From: Chitinophagales bacterium
GTDB lineage: Bacteria; Bacteroidota; Bacteroidia; Chitinophagales; UBA2359
NCBI GenBank assembly: GCA_020636475.1
Contig: JACJXU010000001.1
Span: forward strand, 620,001 to 684,000
Direction of reading: 5' to 3'
Length of the DNA: 64,000 nt
Shown: positions 26,524 to 36,553 of the stretch, piece after piece
Layout: each line of letters opens with the position of its first letter
Numbering within the stretch: the first letter of the stretch is position 1
The notes under the pieces: model-generated
What the model saw: only the letters and a program-made list of their open reading frames with translations
Told to the model about the DNA's origin: nothing
Database searches by the model: none
Made by a program: the position numbers and the translations under genes

Positions 26524-29500
26524 CTACATATTCCGCCGATACTGCCCGCCTACTTTATACAAAGCATTCGTCATATCGCCCAAAGTGCAGTATTTCGCTG
26601 CTTCCATCAAGTCGGCAAAAATATTTTCATTGGCTATTGCGGTTTGCTGCAAGTTCTTCAAGACTGTCGGAATAATCTCTTTGTTGCGCGCATGCAATGT
26701 TTCTACGGTATTTATCTGATAAGTTTTTTCTGCTTCGGTACTGCGTATCACTTCTTCGGGAATAATGGTAGGCGAACCTTTCGACGAGAGAAACGTATTC
26801 ACCCCAATTATCGGATATTCGCCCGTATGTTTCAAGGTTTCGTAGTACAGGCTCTCTTCTTGAATTTTGCTGCGCTGATACATCGTTTCCATTGCGCCGA
26901 GTACGCCACCTCGTTCTGTAATACGGTCGAACTCTAGCAATACTGCCTCCTCCACCAAATCGGTCAGCTCTTCAATGATAAAAGAACCTTGTAGCGGGTT
27001 TTCATTTTTGGCAAGTCCCAATTCTCGGTTAATAATCAACTGAATAGCTACGGCGCGGCGTACACTTTCTTCAGTGGGCGTGGTAATGGCTTCGTCGTAA
27101 GCATTGGTGTGCAGCGAATTGCAGTTGTCGTAAATGGCATACAAAGCCTGCAAGGTAGTGCGAATATCGTTGAAATCTATTTCTTGTGCGTGTAGCGAGC
27201 GTCCCGAAGTTTGAATATGATATTTCAGCATTTGCGAACGCTCATTTCCGCCATATTTATTTTTGATGGCTTTTGCCCAAATACGGCGCGCCACTCTGCC
27301 TATTACTGCATATTCGGCATCAATACCATTCGAGAAAAAGAACGACAAATTGGCTGCGAAATCGTCAATGTGCATTCCGCGACTAAGGTAATATTCCACG
27401 TAGGTAAATCCATTGGCAAGCGTAAATGCCAACTGCGAAATAGGATTGGCTCCCGCTTCGGCAATATGATAGCCGCTAATAGATACCGAATAAAAATTGC
27501 GCACTTTGCGGTCTATAAAATACGCCTGCATATCGCCCATTAATTTCAGCGAAAACTCCGTACTGAAAATACAAGTATTCTGGGCTTGGTCTTCTTTCAA
27601 AATATCCGCCTGCACCGTTCCGCGCACTTGTCGAAGCGTATCGGCTTTTATTTTTTCATAAATTTCTTTGGGTAATACCGCCTCGCCTGTTGTTCCCAAT
27701 AACATCAATCCCAAACCATCGTTCCCTTCGGGCAATGGATTGTGATATTGCGGCTGTTCATTTTTGGCAAAAATTTGTTGTAGTTTTTCTTTCAACTGTT
27801 TTTCCAAACCATTTTCCCGAATATAAATTTCGCATTGCTGGTCGATGGCAGCATTCATAAAAAAAGCCGTAATAATCGCCGCCGGACCATTGATGGTCAT
27901 CGAAACAGAAGTTTTGGGGTCGCAAAGATTGAAGCCGGAATACAGTTTTTTGGCATCGTCTAAGCAGCAGACGCTTACGCCGGAATTGCCTATTTTTCCA
28001 TAAATATCGGGGCGATAGTCAGGATTTTCGCCGTAGAGTGTCACCGAATCGAAGGCGGTGGACAAACGATTGGCAGGCTGCCCCAATGCCAAATAGTGAA
28101 ACCGCTTGTTGGTGCGTTCGGGATTTCCTTCACCCGCAAACATACGCGTAGGGTCTTCGCCTTGTCGCTTAAAGGGAAATACGCCTGCTGTGTAAGGAAA
28201 TTTTCCGGGTACATTTTCCTGCAACTGCCAGTACAAAATATCGCCCCAATTTTGGTACGAAGGGGTGCATATTTTCGGCACTTTGGTATGCGCCAGCGAT
28301 TCGGTGTAGGTTTTTACACTTATATCTTTGCCGCGCACTTGGTAAGTAAAAGTATCGGCTTTATAGACTTGGCGTAGCGTGTTCCAATTTTCTATTAGCT
28401 GCCAGTTGTCGCTGCTCAGTTCGCGCTTTTCTTTGGCAAATGTTTTTTCTATTTCGGCAATTATATTTTCGGGGGCGTTTTGCTTTTGCAAGAGTTGTTT
28501 GGTTTCTTGTAGGGCAAAACAATGTTGGGCAATACTTGCCTGCTGCCTTGCCCATTGGTCGTAGCGGCGGTTTTCGTGGCTTATTTCGGATAAATAACGT
28601 ACGCGGGCAGGCGGAATAATGTAAATTTTGGCAGAAGTATCTTTTTTATTTTGCAAATGCGAATGAAAATCAATCGCGGTTTTTTCTTTTATTTTTTGTA
28701 AAACAGCCAAATAAAGACTGTTGGTGCCGGGGTCATTGAATTGCGAAGCAATAGTACCAAAAACGGGCATAGTATTTACCTCTTTTTCCCATAAATTGTG
28801 GTTGCGTTGATATTGCTTGCGTACATCGCGCAAGGCATCTTCGGCTCCGCGCTTATCAAATTTATTGAGGGCAATGACATCGGCGAAGTCGAGCATATCT
28901 ATTTTTTCCAACTGTGTGGCTGCGCCGTATTCGGGAGTCATTACATACAAAGCGAGGTCGGCGTATTCGGTAATTTCACTATCGCTTTGCCCAATGCCGC
29001 TGGTTTCCAAAATAATTAAATCGAATCCTGCAAGTTTAAAGAGAGCTAAACAGTCAGAAATATGTTTCGACAAAGCTACATTTGCCTGACGGGTAGCCAT
29101 TGAACGCATAAAAATATTGGCGTGATTGATGGCATTCATGCGTATTCTGTCGCCCAGCAAAGCTCCGCCTGTTTTGCGCTTAGAAGGATCTACGGAAATA
29201 ATGGCTAAGTTTTTTTCGGGAAAATCGTTTTCAAAACGGCGTACTAATTCATCTACCACCGAAGATTTTCCGGCACCACCTGTTCCGGTAATACCCAAAA
29301 TAGGAACGGCAATATTTTCGGCTTTTTGCAATATATTATCAAATAATTTTTTGTGGGAATCGCGGTCATTTTCGGCAACACTTATGAGGCGCGCCAGTAG
29401 TGGCGTATCTGCGTGAGCAATATTTTCGATAGAAACTTGCGGCTTCAATGTCAGCGGGAAGTCGGCTTTTTGCAGTAAATCGTCAATCATTCCTTGCAAG

Positions 29501-29892
29501 CCCATTTCGCGTCCGTCATCAGGCGTATAAATGCGACTAATGCCGTAACGGTGCAGTTCTTCTACTTCATGCGGCAAAATAGTGCCGCCACCGCCACCAA
29601 AAATTTTTATTTGCGAAGCTCCTTTTTCTTGCAACAGGTCGTAGATATATTTGAAATACTCCAAGTGTCCGCCTTGGTAAGAGGTAAGGGCTATGGCTTG
29701 TACATCTTCCTGAATAGCGGCATCTACAATTTCCTGCGCAGAGCGATTGTGTCCCAGATGGATAATTTCCGCACCGGAACTTTGCAATATGCGGCGCATA
29801 ATGTTGATGGCAGCATCGTGTCCATCGAAGAGCGAAGCTGCGGTGACAATACGAAGGTGGTTTTTGATTTGGTATTTCGGACGATTTTGCAT
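26524..29892 (-). CDS. icmF: Fused isobutyryl-CoA mutase with G-protein chaperone
   Basis: 1122 residues from the ATG at 29892 ([20 protein letters not shown]); this start puts the cobalamin domain at the usual place, and an upstream alternative adds 30 unrelated residues. Domain order is that of IcmF: B12-binding domain (about 13-150, D-x-H motif DGHDAA with lower axial ligand H25), MeaB-type GTPase chaperone (Walker [10 protein letters not shown] near residue 210; [11 protein letters not shown]), linker, and TIM-barrel mutase (about 580-1110; [60 protein letters not shown]). It interconverts isobutyryl-CoA and n-butyryl-CoA (or pivalyl/isovaleryl-CoA) using adenosylcobalamin. No cobalamin riboswitch was recognised upstream. 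Confidence 0.94.
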   Translation of the reverse strand: MQNRPKYQIKNHLRIVTAASLFDGHDAAINIMRRILQSSGAEIIHLGHNRSAQEIVDAAIQEDVQAIALTSYQGGHLEYFKYIYDLLQEKGASQIKIFGGGGGTILPHEVEELHRYGISRIYTPDDGREMGLQGMIDDLLQKADFPLTLKPQVSIENIAHADTPLLARLISVAENDRDSHKKLFDNILQKAENIAVPILGITGTGGAGKSSVVDELVRRFENDFPEKNLAIISVDPSKRKTGGALLGDRIRMNAINHANIFMRSMATRQANVALSKHISDCLALFKLAGFDLIILETSGIGQSDSEITEYADLALYVMTPEYGAATQLEKIDMLDFADVIALNKFDKRGAEDALRDVRKQYQRNHNLWEKEVNTMPVFGTIASQFNDPGTNSLYLAVLQKIKEKTAIDFHSHLQNKKDTSAKIYIIPPARVRYLSEISHENRRYDQWARQQASIAQHCFALQETKQLLQKQNAPENIIAEIEKTFAKEKRELSSDNWQLIENWNTLRQVYKADTFTYQVRGKDISVKTYTESLAHTKVPKICTPSYQNWGDILYWQLQENVPGKFPYTAGVFPFKRQGEDPTRMFAGEGNPERTNKRFHYLALGQPANRLSTAFDSVTLYGENPDYRPDIYGKIGNSGVSVCCLDDAKKLYSGFNLCDPKTSVSMTINGPAAIITAFFMNAAIDQQCEIYIRENGLEKQLKEKLQQIFAKNEQPQYHNPLPEGNDGLGLMLLGTTGEAVLPKEIYEKIKADTLRQVRGTVQADILKEDQAQNTCIFSTEFSLKLMGDMQAYFIDRKVRNFYSVSISGYHIAEAGANPISQLAFTLANGFTYVEYYLSRGMHIDDFAANLSFFFSNGIDAEYAVIGRVARRIWAKAIKNKYGGNERSQMLKYHIQTSGRSLHAQEIDFNDIRTTLQALYAIYDNCNSLHTNAYDEAITTPTEESVRRAVAIQLIINRELGLAKNENPLQGSFIIEELTDLVEEAVLLEFDRITERGGVLGAMETMYQRSKIQEESLYYETLKHTGEYPIIGVNTFLSSKGSPTIIPEEVIRSTEAEKTYQINTVETLHARNKEIIPTVLKNLQQTAIANENIFADLMEAAKYCTLGDMTNALYKVGGQYRRNM

Positions 29893-30063
29893 AAATGTAG
29901 TATGATAAAATTGCTGCCCAAAGGTACGAAAAAATTGGGTAGAAATCTTTTTAGCATTAAGGCATTCTTTCTTTATTGGCAAGGATAAGTTGAGGCAATA
30001 AAAAGGAGTTTGCCTAAAAAAGCCAAGCTATCTATCCTTCACAATGTTTCTTCTCTTACGAAT

Positions 30064-30262
30064 TATACTAAAACCGTATGAAAGTTACGTATAGGTTTAG
30101 GTAATATTAAGGGATAAGTATCTGCCCAGCAAGTTTGGGTACAATACTATACTTAGGGCTTCTTCATTTACTTTGCTTGTCCAAAGAAAACGAAGCAAAA
30201 GAAAGGACACTTTTTTCAAGGTATTTTTGCCCTATTCGGGCAAAACCGCAGTTTTGGGGATT
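30064..30262 (+). repeat. Dispersed hairpin element, copy B (3' truncated)
   Basis: TATACTAAAACCGTATGAAA start, then the full hairpin core (CTTCATTTACTTTGCTTGTC ... TTTTTGCCCTATTCGGGCAA) and CCGCAGTTTTGGGG, after which similarity ends. Apart from this element the gap 29893-30329 shows nothing recognisable. Confidence 0.7.
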
Positions 30263-30329
30263 CGATTTGAGTGTTTTTTCAGCTACCAGCCTGCCTTAGA
30301 CAAAACCTGTGTACTTATAGACATTGTCG

Positions 30330-30908
30330 TTACGGCTTTATTTTTTTGTAATTTCCGTCGTAAGATTTACCTTTTCCCCATTCTTTGTCGCAATAAGATT
30401 TGTCAGCGATAATTATAGCATCAAGTTTAAGACTGTCTGCAATATTGTATTCCGTTATATTTGTTGCGGTTAGAGGTAGTTTTGTAACGAGTAAAAGAAT
30501 TTCATTATTTGGTGAATCGAATTCAAAACAATTAAATTGAATTAAATCTTTGTCGGTTGTAAATCCATCTTTACTTTTATAAACAAAACCATTGGTGCCA
30601 ATTTTTTTTCTGATGTCGCGAAGCGTTGTTTTTCCAAATTGAAAGTCAGAAAATAGTGGCTGCCTGGCTATCGTATCCTGAAGCCAATCGTTTTCCATGT
30701 AAACAATCTTCCCTTTTTCGCAAGTTATTGAGAAATCGTTACCATTGTCTGTTTTAAACTTTATCATATCATTTCCTTTAGCATCAACTTTAAGCTCAAT
30801 TTTGTCAAGTAATTTTTGACTATCTCCAATTTTAAGCCCAAACATTGAAATGTCTAAAGTTGCGGATATTAGTGTTAAAAAGAGAATTATTATTAATGTA
30901 ACTTTCAT
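30330..30908 (-). CDS. Exported protein of unknown function
   Basis: 192 residues from the ATG at 30908 (MKVTLIIILFLTLISATLDI), with an N-terminal hydrophobic segment that serves as signal peptide or anchor. The mature protein is mixed alpha/beta (FGLKIGDSQKLLDKIELKVD; FGKTTLRDIRKKIGTNGFVY), a pattern of a small periplasmic domain. It is more AT-rich than its neighbours and is preceded by TTGCCCCGCATTGCTGGCAA-type leader sequence and a small AACTTC/GAAGTT hairpin, like the accessory genes at 40-45 kb. It looks like acquired cargo. No family recognised. Confidence 0.55.
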   Translation of the reverse strand: MKVTLIIILFLTLISATLDISMFGLKIGDSQKLLDKIELKVDAKGNDMIKFKTDNGNDFSITCEKGKIVYMENDWLQDTIARQPLFSDFQFGKTTLRDIRKKIGTNGFVYKSKDGFTTDKDLIQFNCFEFDSPNNEILLLVTKLPLTATNITEYNIADSLKLDAIIIADKSYCDKEWGKGKSYDGNYKKIKP

Positions 30909-31019
30909 CTTAATTAGAATTAGAATTATCACTTATGCTTGCCAGCAATGCGGGGCAACTTCACGAAGTTACGGCGCACAAATGACATTTGCAAGGGGCG
31001 TAATTTAGTAAATCCGCTA

Positions 31020-32183
31020 CTAATACCGCTCCTCAAACTCTTCCCCACGCAACACCACCTCCGCTTTGGGTGAAGCCTCGCAATAACCTACAATTTGCGC
31101 CGCCAAATCAAAGTTTTTGCTAATGGCAATAATGGCTTGTGCTGTTTTTTCGTCCGTGTAAATTTCCATTCTATGCCCCATATTAAACACTTTGTACATT
31201 TCCCGCCAGGGCGTTTTACTCTCCTCACGAATAAGCTGAAACACAGGCGGCGGACGAAACAAGTTATTTTTTACTACCAAAACTTTATCTATAAAATGCA
31301 GCACTTTGGTTTGTCCGCCTCCGGTGCAATGAATAATTCCCTTTATTGCCGACCGATGCTGCGCCAAAATTTCTTGGAGTACCGGCAAATACGTGCGCGT
31401 AGGCGAAAGCAGTAATTGCCCCACCGTCATATCGTCAATATCCGAAGCATCTAACATACTTTTCGAACCACTAAAAACCAAATCTTTGGGCGTTGCGGGG
31501 TCGCAGACTTCGGAATATTGCTGCGCATAGTGTTTGTGCAATACATCGTGCCGCGCCGAAGTAAGACCGTTGCTGCCGATACCGCTGCTATAAGCATTTT
31601 CGTAAGTGGTTTTGCCAAAAGAAGCGAGTCCCACCACTACATTTCCCGCTTGAATATCGTTTATCACCAAATCCGAACGCTGCATACGCGCAAAAGTGGT
31701 AAAACCAATATCAATAGTACGAACAATATCGCCCACATCTGCCGTTTCGCCGCCCGAAAGATGTAAGTGTATGCCCCATTTTTCCAGCGATTGGCAAAAT
31801 TCCTGCGTACCGCTTATTATTTCTTGGAGTACCTCGCCCGAAATCAGATGTTTATTTCTGCCAATCGTGTTGGAAATTACCACATTGTCCACACAACCTA
31901 CTGCTGCCATATCATCTAAATTCATCACCAAAGCATCTTGTACAATATTGCGCCACACCGAAACATCGCCCGTTTCGCGCCAATACAAATACGCCAGTGC
32001 TGTTTTTGTGCCTGCTGTGTCGGCGTGCATTATATTGCAGAAATCGGCATCATTGCCGACATAATCGGGCAAAATTTTGCAAAAGGCTTTAGGAAAAAGT
32101 CCTTTATCCAAATTTTTAATAGCGGCGTGAACTTCTTCTTTTCCGGCAGAAACACCGCGTTGAGCATATTTATCGGGCAACAT
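31020..32183 (-). CDS. purM: Phosphoribosylformylglycinamidine cyclo-ligase (AIR synthase)
   Basis: 387 residues with the PurM fold: N-terminal KYAQRGVSAGKEEVHAAI, the ATP/Mg-binding MHADTAGTKTALAYLY and NLDDMAAVGCVDNVVISNTI, the substrate stretch HLSGGETADVGDIVRTIDIG, and the C-terminal GIIHCTGGGQTKVLHFID. It catalyses ATP-dependent closure of FGAM to aminoimidazole ribonucleotide in purine synthesis. The 387-residue, divergent form is the Bacteroidota type. purA lies 2 kb away on the same strand, but sucC and a hypothetical gene separate them, so they are not one operon. Confidence 0.9.
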   Translation of the reverse strand: MLPDKYAQRGVSAGKEEVHAAIKNLDKGLFPKAFCKILPDYVGNDADFCNIMHADTAGTKTALAYLYWRETGDVSVWRNIVQDALVMNLDDMAAVGCVDNVVISNTIGRNKHLISGEVLQEIISGTQEFCQSLEKWGIHLHLSGGETADVGDIVRTIDIGFTTFARMQRSDLVINDIQAGNVVVGLASFGKTTYENAYSSGIGSNGLTSARHDVLHKHYAQQYSEVCDPATPKDLVFSGSKSMLDASDIDDMTVGQLLLSPTRTYLPVLQEILAQHRSAIKGIIHCTGGGQTKVLHFIDKVLVVKNNLFRPPPVFQLIREESKTPWREMYKVFNMGHRMEIYTDEKTAQAIIAISKNFDLAAQIVGYCEASPKAEVVLRGEEFEERY

Positions 32184-32290
32184 AGGACTATTCTGTTGTT
32201 ATTTTTCCTTGCAAAATTAGTTTTTCTTTCCTTCCTTCAAAAATCTTGTAGATAATTAAAGCCTTTATTTGGAATAAAATCGGTTTTTGC

Positions 32291-32321
32291 TTGAACATGC
32301 CCTAAAAAAATAATAATTTTG
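32291..32321 (+). promoter_or_regulatory. Probable sucC promoter
   Basis: TTG at 32291-32293, 20-bp spacer, TAATTTTG at 32314-32321 (TAnnTTTG). Predicted start is about 25 bases before the ATG at 32354. Confidence 0.45.
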
Positions 32322-32353
32322 CCGCTAACAATCATTACAAATAAAAATTAGAT

Positions 32354-33544
32354 ATGAATTTACACGAATACCAGGCAAAAGAATTACTCTATGCCTATGA
32401 TGTTCCCGTTCAAAAGGGTATTGCTGTTGATACAGTAGATGCCGCCGTAGCTGCTGCCGAGAGTCTTACAGCACAAACCGGCACAAAATGGCATGTAGTG
32501 AAAGCACAAATTCATGCAGGCGGTCGCGGAAAAGGCGGCGGCGTAAAATTGGCGAAAAACTTAGAAGAATTGCGCGAAAAAGCAAACCAAATTCTGGGAA
32601 TGACTTTGGTTACGCCCCAAACCGGACCGAAAGGAAAAGTAGTACACAAAATTCTGATTGCCGAAGATGTATATGCGCCCGGAGCCAGTGAACCGAAGGA
32701 ATTTTATATGAGCATTTTATTAGACCGCAGTTCCGGCAAAAATGTAATTATATACTCTACCGAAGGTGGAATGGATATTGAAGAAGTAGCCGAAAAAACA
32801 CCGCATTTGGTACACAAAACGTATGTACATCCCAATTTGGGCTTGCAGGCTTTTCAGCAGCGCGAAATTGCCTACAACTTAGGGCTGAGTGGCAAGGCTT
32901 TTAAAGCAATGACCAAATTTGTTGACAACTTATACAAGGCGTACTTGGGCGTTGATGCTTCTTTGGTAGAGATAAATCCTGTATTAAAAACTTCTGACGA
33001 TGGCATTATTGCCGTAGATGCGAAAGTGAGCATTGACGGAAATGCTTTGTATCGCCACCCAGCAATTGAAGCGATGCGCGACCTCAACGAAGAAGATCCT
33101 ACAGAAGTAGAAGCCGGAAAATATAACCTCAATTTTGTAAAATTAGACGGCAATGTAGGCTGTATGGTAAATGGTGCAGGTTTGGCAATGGCTACCATGG
33201 ATATTATAAAACTTTCGGGCGGAGAGCCGGCCAACTTCTTGGACGTAGGCGGTACTGCTAATGCACAAACAGTTGAAGCCGGTTTTAGAATTATTTTACA
33301 AGACCCGAATGTAAAAGCTATTTTGGTAAATATTTTCGGCGGAATTGTTCGCTGCGACCGTGTGGCACAAGGAATTGTAGATGCGTACCAAAACATTGGC
33401 GAAATAAACGTACCTATTATTGTGCGCTTACAGGGTACGAATGCCAAAGAAGCCAAAGAATTGATTGATGCTTCGGGTTTGAAAGTTCATTCCGTTATTC
33501 TATTAAAAGAAGCTGCCGAAAAGGTAAAAGAAGTTTTGGGTTAA
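32354..33544 (+). CDS. sucC: Succinate--CoA ligase (ADP-forming) subunit beta
   Basis: 396 residues starting MNLHEYQAKELLYAYDVPVQ, the standard SucC N-terminus. ATP-grasp features: HVVKAQIHAGGRGKGGGVKL, VEINPVLKTSDDGIIAVDAK, then the CoA-ligase domain with GCMVNGAGLAMATMDIIKLS, GGEPANFLDVGG and ILVNIFGGIVRCDRVAQGI. Full length with no missing residue. It catalyses the substrate-level phosphorylation step of the TCA cycle together with SucD. sucD is not adjacent, which is common in this phylum. The next gene follows after 119 bp. Confidence 0.96.
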   Translation: MNLHEYQAKELLYAYDVPVQKGIAVDTVDAAVAAAESLTAQTGTKWHVVKAQIHAGGRGKGGGVKLAKNLEELREKANQILGMTLVTPQTGPKGKVVHKILIAEDVYAPGASEPKEFYMSILLDRSSGKNVIIYSTEGGMDIEEVAEKTPHLVHKTYVHPNLGLQAFQQREIAYNLGLSGKAFKAMTKFVDNLYKAYLGVDASLVEINPVLKTSDDGIIAVDAKVSIDGNALYRHPAIEAMRDLNEEDPTEVEAGKYNLNFVKLDGNVGCMVNGAGLAMATMDIIKLSGGEPANFLDVGGTANAQTVEAGFRIILQDPNVKAILVNIFGGIVRCDRVAQGIVDAYQNIGEINVPIIVRLQGTNAKEAKELIDASGLKVHSVILLKEAAEKVKEVLG

Positions 33545-33663
33545 TTGCGGTAAAGGATTTTTAAAGTAATTAAAGCATTTTGAACCACAAAAACTGTTTT
33601 AATAAATCAAAACAAAGTTATACTTTTGAACTTTCATTTAATTTTTAAGAAAAAATACCAGAT

Positions 33664-34050
33664 ATGAAACAAAATTTTGTGTATATTGATGACTTACACT
33701 TTGATTTGAAAAGATGGCTTAACGAATTGCGTTTTTACAAAGATGAATTGGATATTTTTAAATATCGCTTAGAAGAAATTGCTGCACGTAATACGGGGCA
33801 TGATGTAACCGCACAAATAGAGCATTTCCAAAATCGTTTTATCCGCGAAGGTGAAGTAAACGATGAATTGCGCCACGAAATCAAGCAGCACGAAAATCGC
33901 TTGTTCGACCGTGCCATTGCCAATCCTATTGCCGTTGACCATGTGCGCTTTGAAGATCATAACGGACTTCGCGAACAAATAGATACTTATCACAAATTAT
34001 ACTCCGAACTAAAGCACGAATATGTTAATTTTTTAGCTGAGTGGATGTAG
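33664..34050 (+). CDS. Small coiled-coil-like protein, unknown
   Basis: 128 residues, no signal, strongly helical and charged: DDLHFDLKRWLNELRFYKDE, then LEEIAARNTGHDVTAQIEHF, ELRHEIKQHENRLFDRAIA and DTYHKLYSELKHEYVNFL. Heptad-like spacing suggests a coiled coil or helical bundle. It follows sucC in the same direction, probably with its own promoter (TACTTTTG at 33621-33628). Similar short proteins occur in Bacteroidota but have no assigned role. Confidence 0.6.
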   Translation: MKQNFVYIDDLHFDLKRWLNELRFYKDELDIFKYRLEEIAARNTGHDVTAQIEHFQNRFIREGEVNDELRHEIKQHENRLFDRAIANPIAVDHVRFEDHNGLREQIDTYHKLYSELKHEYVNFLAEWM

Positions 34051-34090
34051 TTTTAGGCTGTGCGAAAGAAAGAATTTTATCTCTTTTCAT

Positions 34091-34132
34091 AATTCCCCAA
34101 AATGGTAGCTTGACTACTGTTTGGGGGATTTT
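34091..34132. terminator. Terminator between convergent genes
   Basis: Stem AATTCCCCAAAATGGTAG / CTACTGTTTGGGGGATT with T-run on the plus strand. It lies between the rightward small-protein gene (stop at 34050) and the leftward purA (stop at 34141) and probably serves the former. Confidence 0.7.
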
Positions 34133-34140
34133 TTTATTTT

Positions 34141-35406
34141 TTACTTAACAACTAATTGGTTGCGTTCGGGCCCTACGGAAATAATACTTACCGGAATGTC
34201 CAATTCTTTTTCCAGAAAAGCTACGTATCCCTGCAAAGCCTCCGGCAAATCTCCAATACTTTCTATTGGTGTTTTTATATCTCCCCAGGCTTTAAAATTG
34301 GTGTATTCCACTTCAATAGGCGTTGTGTTTATATCATAAGGAAGTTTTTGGGTAGCTTTTCCACCGATTTTGTAATGCGTACCTACTTTTATTTCTTGCA
34401 AATGATTCAATACATCGGCTTTGGTAATAACCAAATCGGTTGCGCCATTGAGCATAATGGCGTATTTTAGAGCGGGCAAGTCTATCCAGCCACAGCGGCG
34501 TGGTCTGCCGGTTGTAGCACCAAATTCATTTCCGGCGGCACGCAATGCTTCTCCTTCTTCGCCGAAAAGTTCCGTAGGAAAAGGTCCGCCACCCACACGC
34601 GTACAATATGCTTTGGACACACCCCAAACGCGCTCAATTTGCGTAGGCGCAATTCCCAATCCTTGGCACACGCCCGAAGTAAGTGTGTTGGACGAAGTAA
34701 CATACGGGTAAGTGCCAAATTCTATATCCAGCATAGAACCTTGTGCACCTTCTGCCAATACGCGCTCACCTTTTTGCAAACGCTCTTGGATAAAATATTC
34801 GGCATCTATCAGTTGAAATTTTTTCAAAAATACGATTGCCTCGAACCATGTGGTTTCCAATTCTTCCAACGAAAAAGAAAAATCATAAAGTTTGAGCAAA
34901 TGCAAGTGTTTTTGGCGCAATTTTTCATATTTTTCGCTAAAATCCGCTGTTTCTATATCGCCTATACGCAAACCATTTCTACCAGTTTTGTCCATATATG
35001 CGGGACCGATTCCGCGCAAGGTAGAGCCTATTTTTTCATTGCCCTTGGCTTGCTCACTGGCTTGGTCTAATATTTTATGGGTAGGCAAAATTAAATGCGC
35101 TTTGCGGGAAATATACAAACGCGGACAAATATCTACGTCCATAGCATTGAGTGTTTCTATTTCTTTTTTCAATACTACCGGGTCTATCACTACACCATTG
35201 CCAATAACATTGTCCAAGTGCGGCTGAAAAACGCCGGAAGGAATAGTATGGAGTACAATTTTTTTTCCTTGATAGTATAGCGTGTGTCCGGCGTTGGGAC
35301 CGCCCTGAAAACGCGCAACTATTTGATAATTTTCCGCCAAATAATCTACAATTTTACCTTTCCCTTCGTCGCCCCACTGCAATCCCAAAAGAACATCAAC
35401 TTTCAT
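34141..35406 (-). CDS. purA: Adenylosuccinate synthase
   Basis: 421 residues. Signatures: N-terminal P-loop LLGLQWGDEGKGKIVDYLAE with catalytic Asp, GGPNAGHTLYYQGKKIVLHT including the catalytic His, LRGIGPAYMDKTGRNGLRIG, YPYVTSSNTLTSGVCQGLG and the C-terminal TTGRPRRCGWIDLPALKYAI. It condenses IMP with aspartate using GTP, the first committed step to AMP. Its minus-strand -7 element is TACTTTTG at 35432-35439. It lies about 80 bp downstream of the TIGR02757 gene on the same strand. Confidence 0.96.
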   Translation of the reverse strand: MKVDVLLGLQWGDEGKGKIVDYLAENYQIVARFQGGPNAGHTLYYQGKKIVLHTIPSGVFQPHLDNVIGNGVVIDPVVLKKEIETLNAMDVDICPRLYISRKAHLILPTHKILDQASEQAKGNEKIGSTLRGIGPAYMDKTGRNGLRIGDIETADFSEKYEKLRQKHLHLLKLYDFSFSLEELETTWFEAIVFLKKFQLIDAEYFIQERLQKGERVLAEGAQGSMLDIEFGTYPYVTSSNTLTSGVCQGLGIAPTQIERVWGVSKAYCTRVGGGPFPTELFGEEGEALRAAGNEFGATTGRPRRCGWIDLPALKYAIMLNGATDLVITKADVLNHLQEIKVGTHYKIGGKATQKLPYDINTTPIEVEYTNFKAWGDIKTPIESIGDLPEALQGYVAFLEKELDIPVSIISVGPERNQLVVK

Positions 35407-35431
35407 ATACTAATTTTTTATAATTAAAGTG

Positions 35432-35439
35432 CAAAAGTA
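35432..35439 (-). promoter_or_regulatory. -7 element of purA
   Basis: Minus strand TACTTTTG (TAnnTTTG) 26 bp upstream of the purA ATG at 35406; no clear -33 box. Confidence 0.35.
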
Positions 35440-35483
35440 CACATTCAACCGTAAATTAAGGTGTCGAATTTTCAAATAATACG

Positions 35484-36287
35484 CTATGGAATTACAAAAG
35501 GCTGTTTCTTGCGCTGCACGCCCAGCGAAAATAAAGCTAAATCGTATTTTACGGGGTCGGCGGGCGCAAATGTGCGCAAATGTTCTGTGAGGACTAAGGC
35601 TGCCTCCCAATTATTGCGTGCCGAAAGGGGCAAAAGTTGTAAATCCTGCGCTACTCTGAACACGTGTACATCTAAAGGGCAAACGAGTTGTGCGGGCGAA
35701 ATTCTTTTCCACAAACCAAAATCAATTCCTTCTGCATCGGTACGTACCATCCAGCGTAGGTACATACACAAGCGTTTGCAGCTTGCTTTTTTGGCAGGCG
35801 TGGAAATGTGTCGGCGGGTGCGGGGCAAATGCGGCAAACTAAAAAACAAGTCGTAAAAACCGCACAAAGCTGCTTCGATATGAGGTGATTGGGGTGTTAT
35901 AAATTGGGAAAAAGCAGTTTCCAAACTTTCGTTTTGGCGATACCAAAATTGCAAAAAACGAATAAAATGCAAGGTATCGTCACTATTGAAAGTACGGTGA
36001 ACAAAGGTAGAAAATCGCGACAAATCTTTTTCCTGATGGTGGAGAATGAAATCGTAAGGAGCGTTGTCCATTAAGTTGGCTAACTGAAAACTTTTGTTGA
36101 TAATGGTTTTGCGCAGTCCCCATGCGAAAACTGCCGCAAATAAGCCCACAATTTCGATGTCTTGCTTTTGTGAAAAAGTGTGCGGTACGCTAATAGGGTC
36201 TTGCGGAATGAAGTCGGTGTTTTTGAGTTGGTGTAATTGTTGGTCTAATGTTTCTTTTACAGATGAATATTTGCCCGTTGATTTCAT
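35484..36287 (-). CDS. TIGR02757 (DUF2400) family protein
   Basis: 267 residues, cytoplasmic. Recognised from DPISVPHTFSQKQDIEIVGL, FAAVFAWGLRKTIINKS, and the C-terminal CPLDVHVFRVAQDLQLL with RTDAEGIDFGLWKRISPAQL. The ending resembles helix-hairpin-helix DNA glycosylase-like folds, so DNA repair has been suggested for the family, but no activity is established. Full length and intact. Confidence 0.8.
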   Translation of the reverse strand: MKSTGKYSSVKETLDQQLHQLKNTDFIPQDPISVPHTFSQKQDIEIVGLFAAVFAWGLRKTIINKSFQLANLMDNAPYDFILHHQEKDLSRFSTFVHRTFNSDDTLHFIRFLQFWYRQNESLETAFSQFITPQSPHIEAALCGFYDLFFSLPHLPRTRRHISTPAKKASCKRLCMYLRWMVRTDAEGIDFGLWKRISPAQLVCPLDVHVFRVAQDLQLLPLSARNNWEAALVLTEHLRTFAPADPVKYDLALFSLGVQRKKQPFVIP

Positions 36288-36484
36288 TTTTTACATAGAA
36301 ATACAATTCTTCGTTTTATTTGTTTAGCGGGACAGAATATTTGAGCAAGTTCACGAGGTAAATTGTATTACTTCTTTCAGATTGTTGCCTTTAGAAGTTT
36401 AAAATTTGAAGATTTGGTATTTTGTATGCTTTTAAAGTGAAAAAATATTGATTGCCAATGCGAAAAACCTTAGTGTATGTATTT

Positions 36485-36530
36485 GAGTTCCCTCCCTTGC
36501 GGTCGGGAAGACAGAGGAAAGCGTGATGAT
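36485..36530. repeat. Fragment of the GTCAT...GACA hairpin repeat
   Basis: GAGTTCCCTCCCTTGCGGTC followed by GGGAAGACAGAGGAAAGCG matches the right half of the repeat core at 38670-38710 (GAGATTTCTCCCTTGTGGTC then GAAAAGACAAGCGGAA). Only this half is present here. Confidence 0.5.
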
Positions 36531-36553
36531 TATTTTTCCTTTAATTTTGAGGG

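Noticed and set aside
29893..30063. Cobalamin riboswitch upstream of icmF
   Set aside because: No B12-box-like sequence or fitting structure could be read in the leader.
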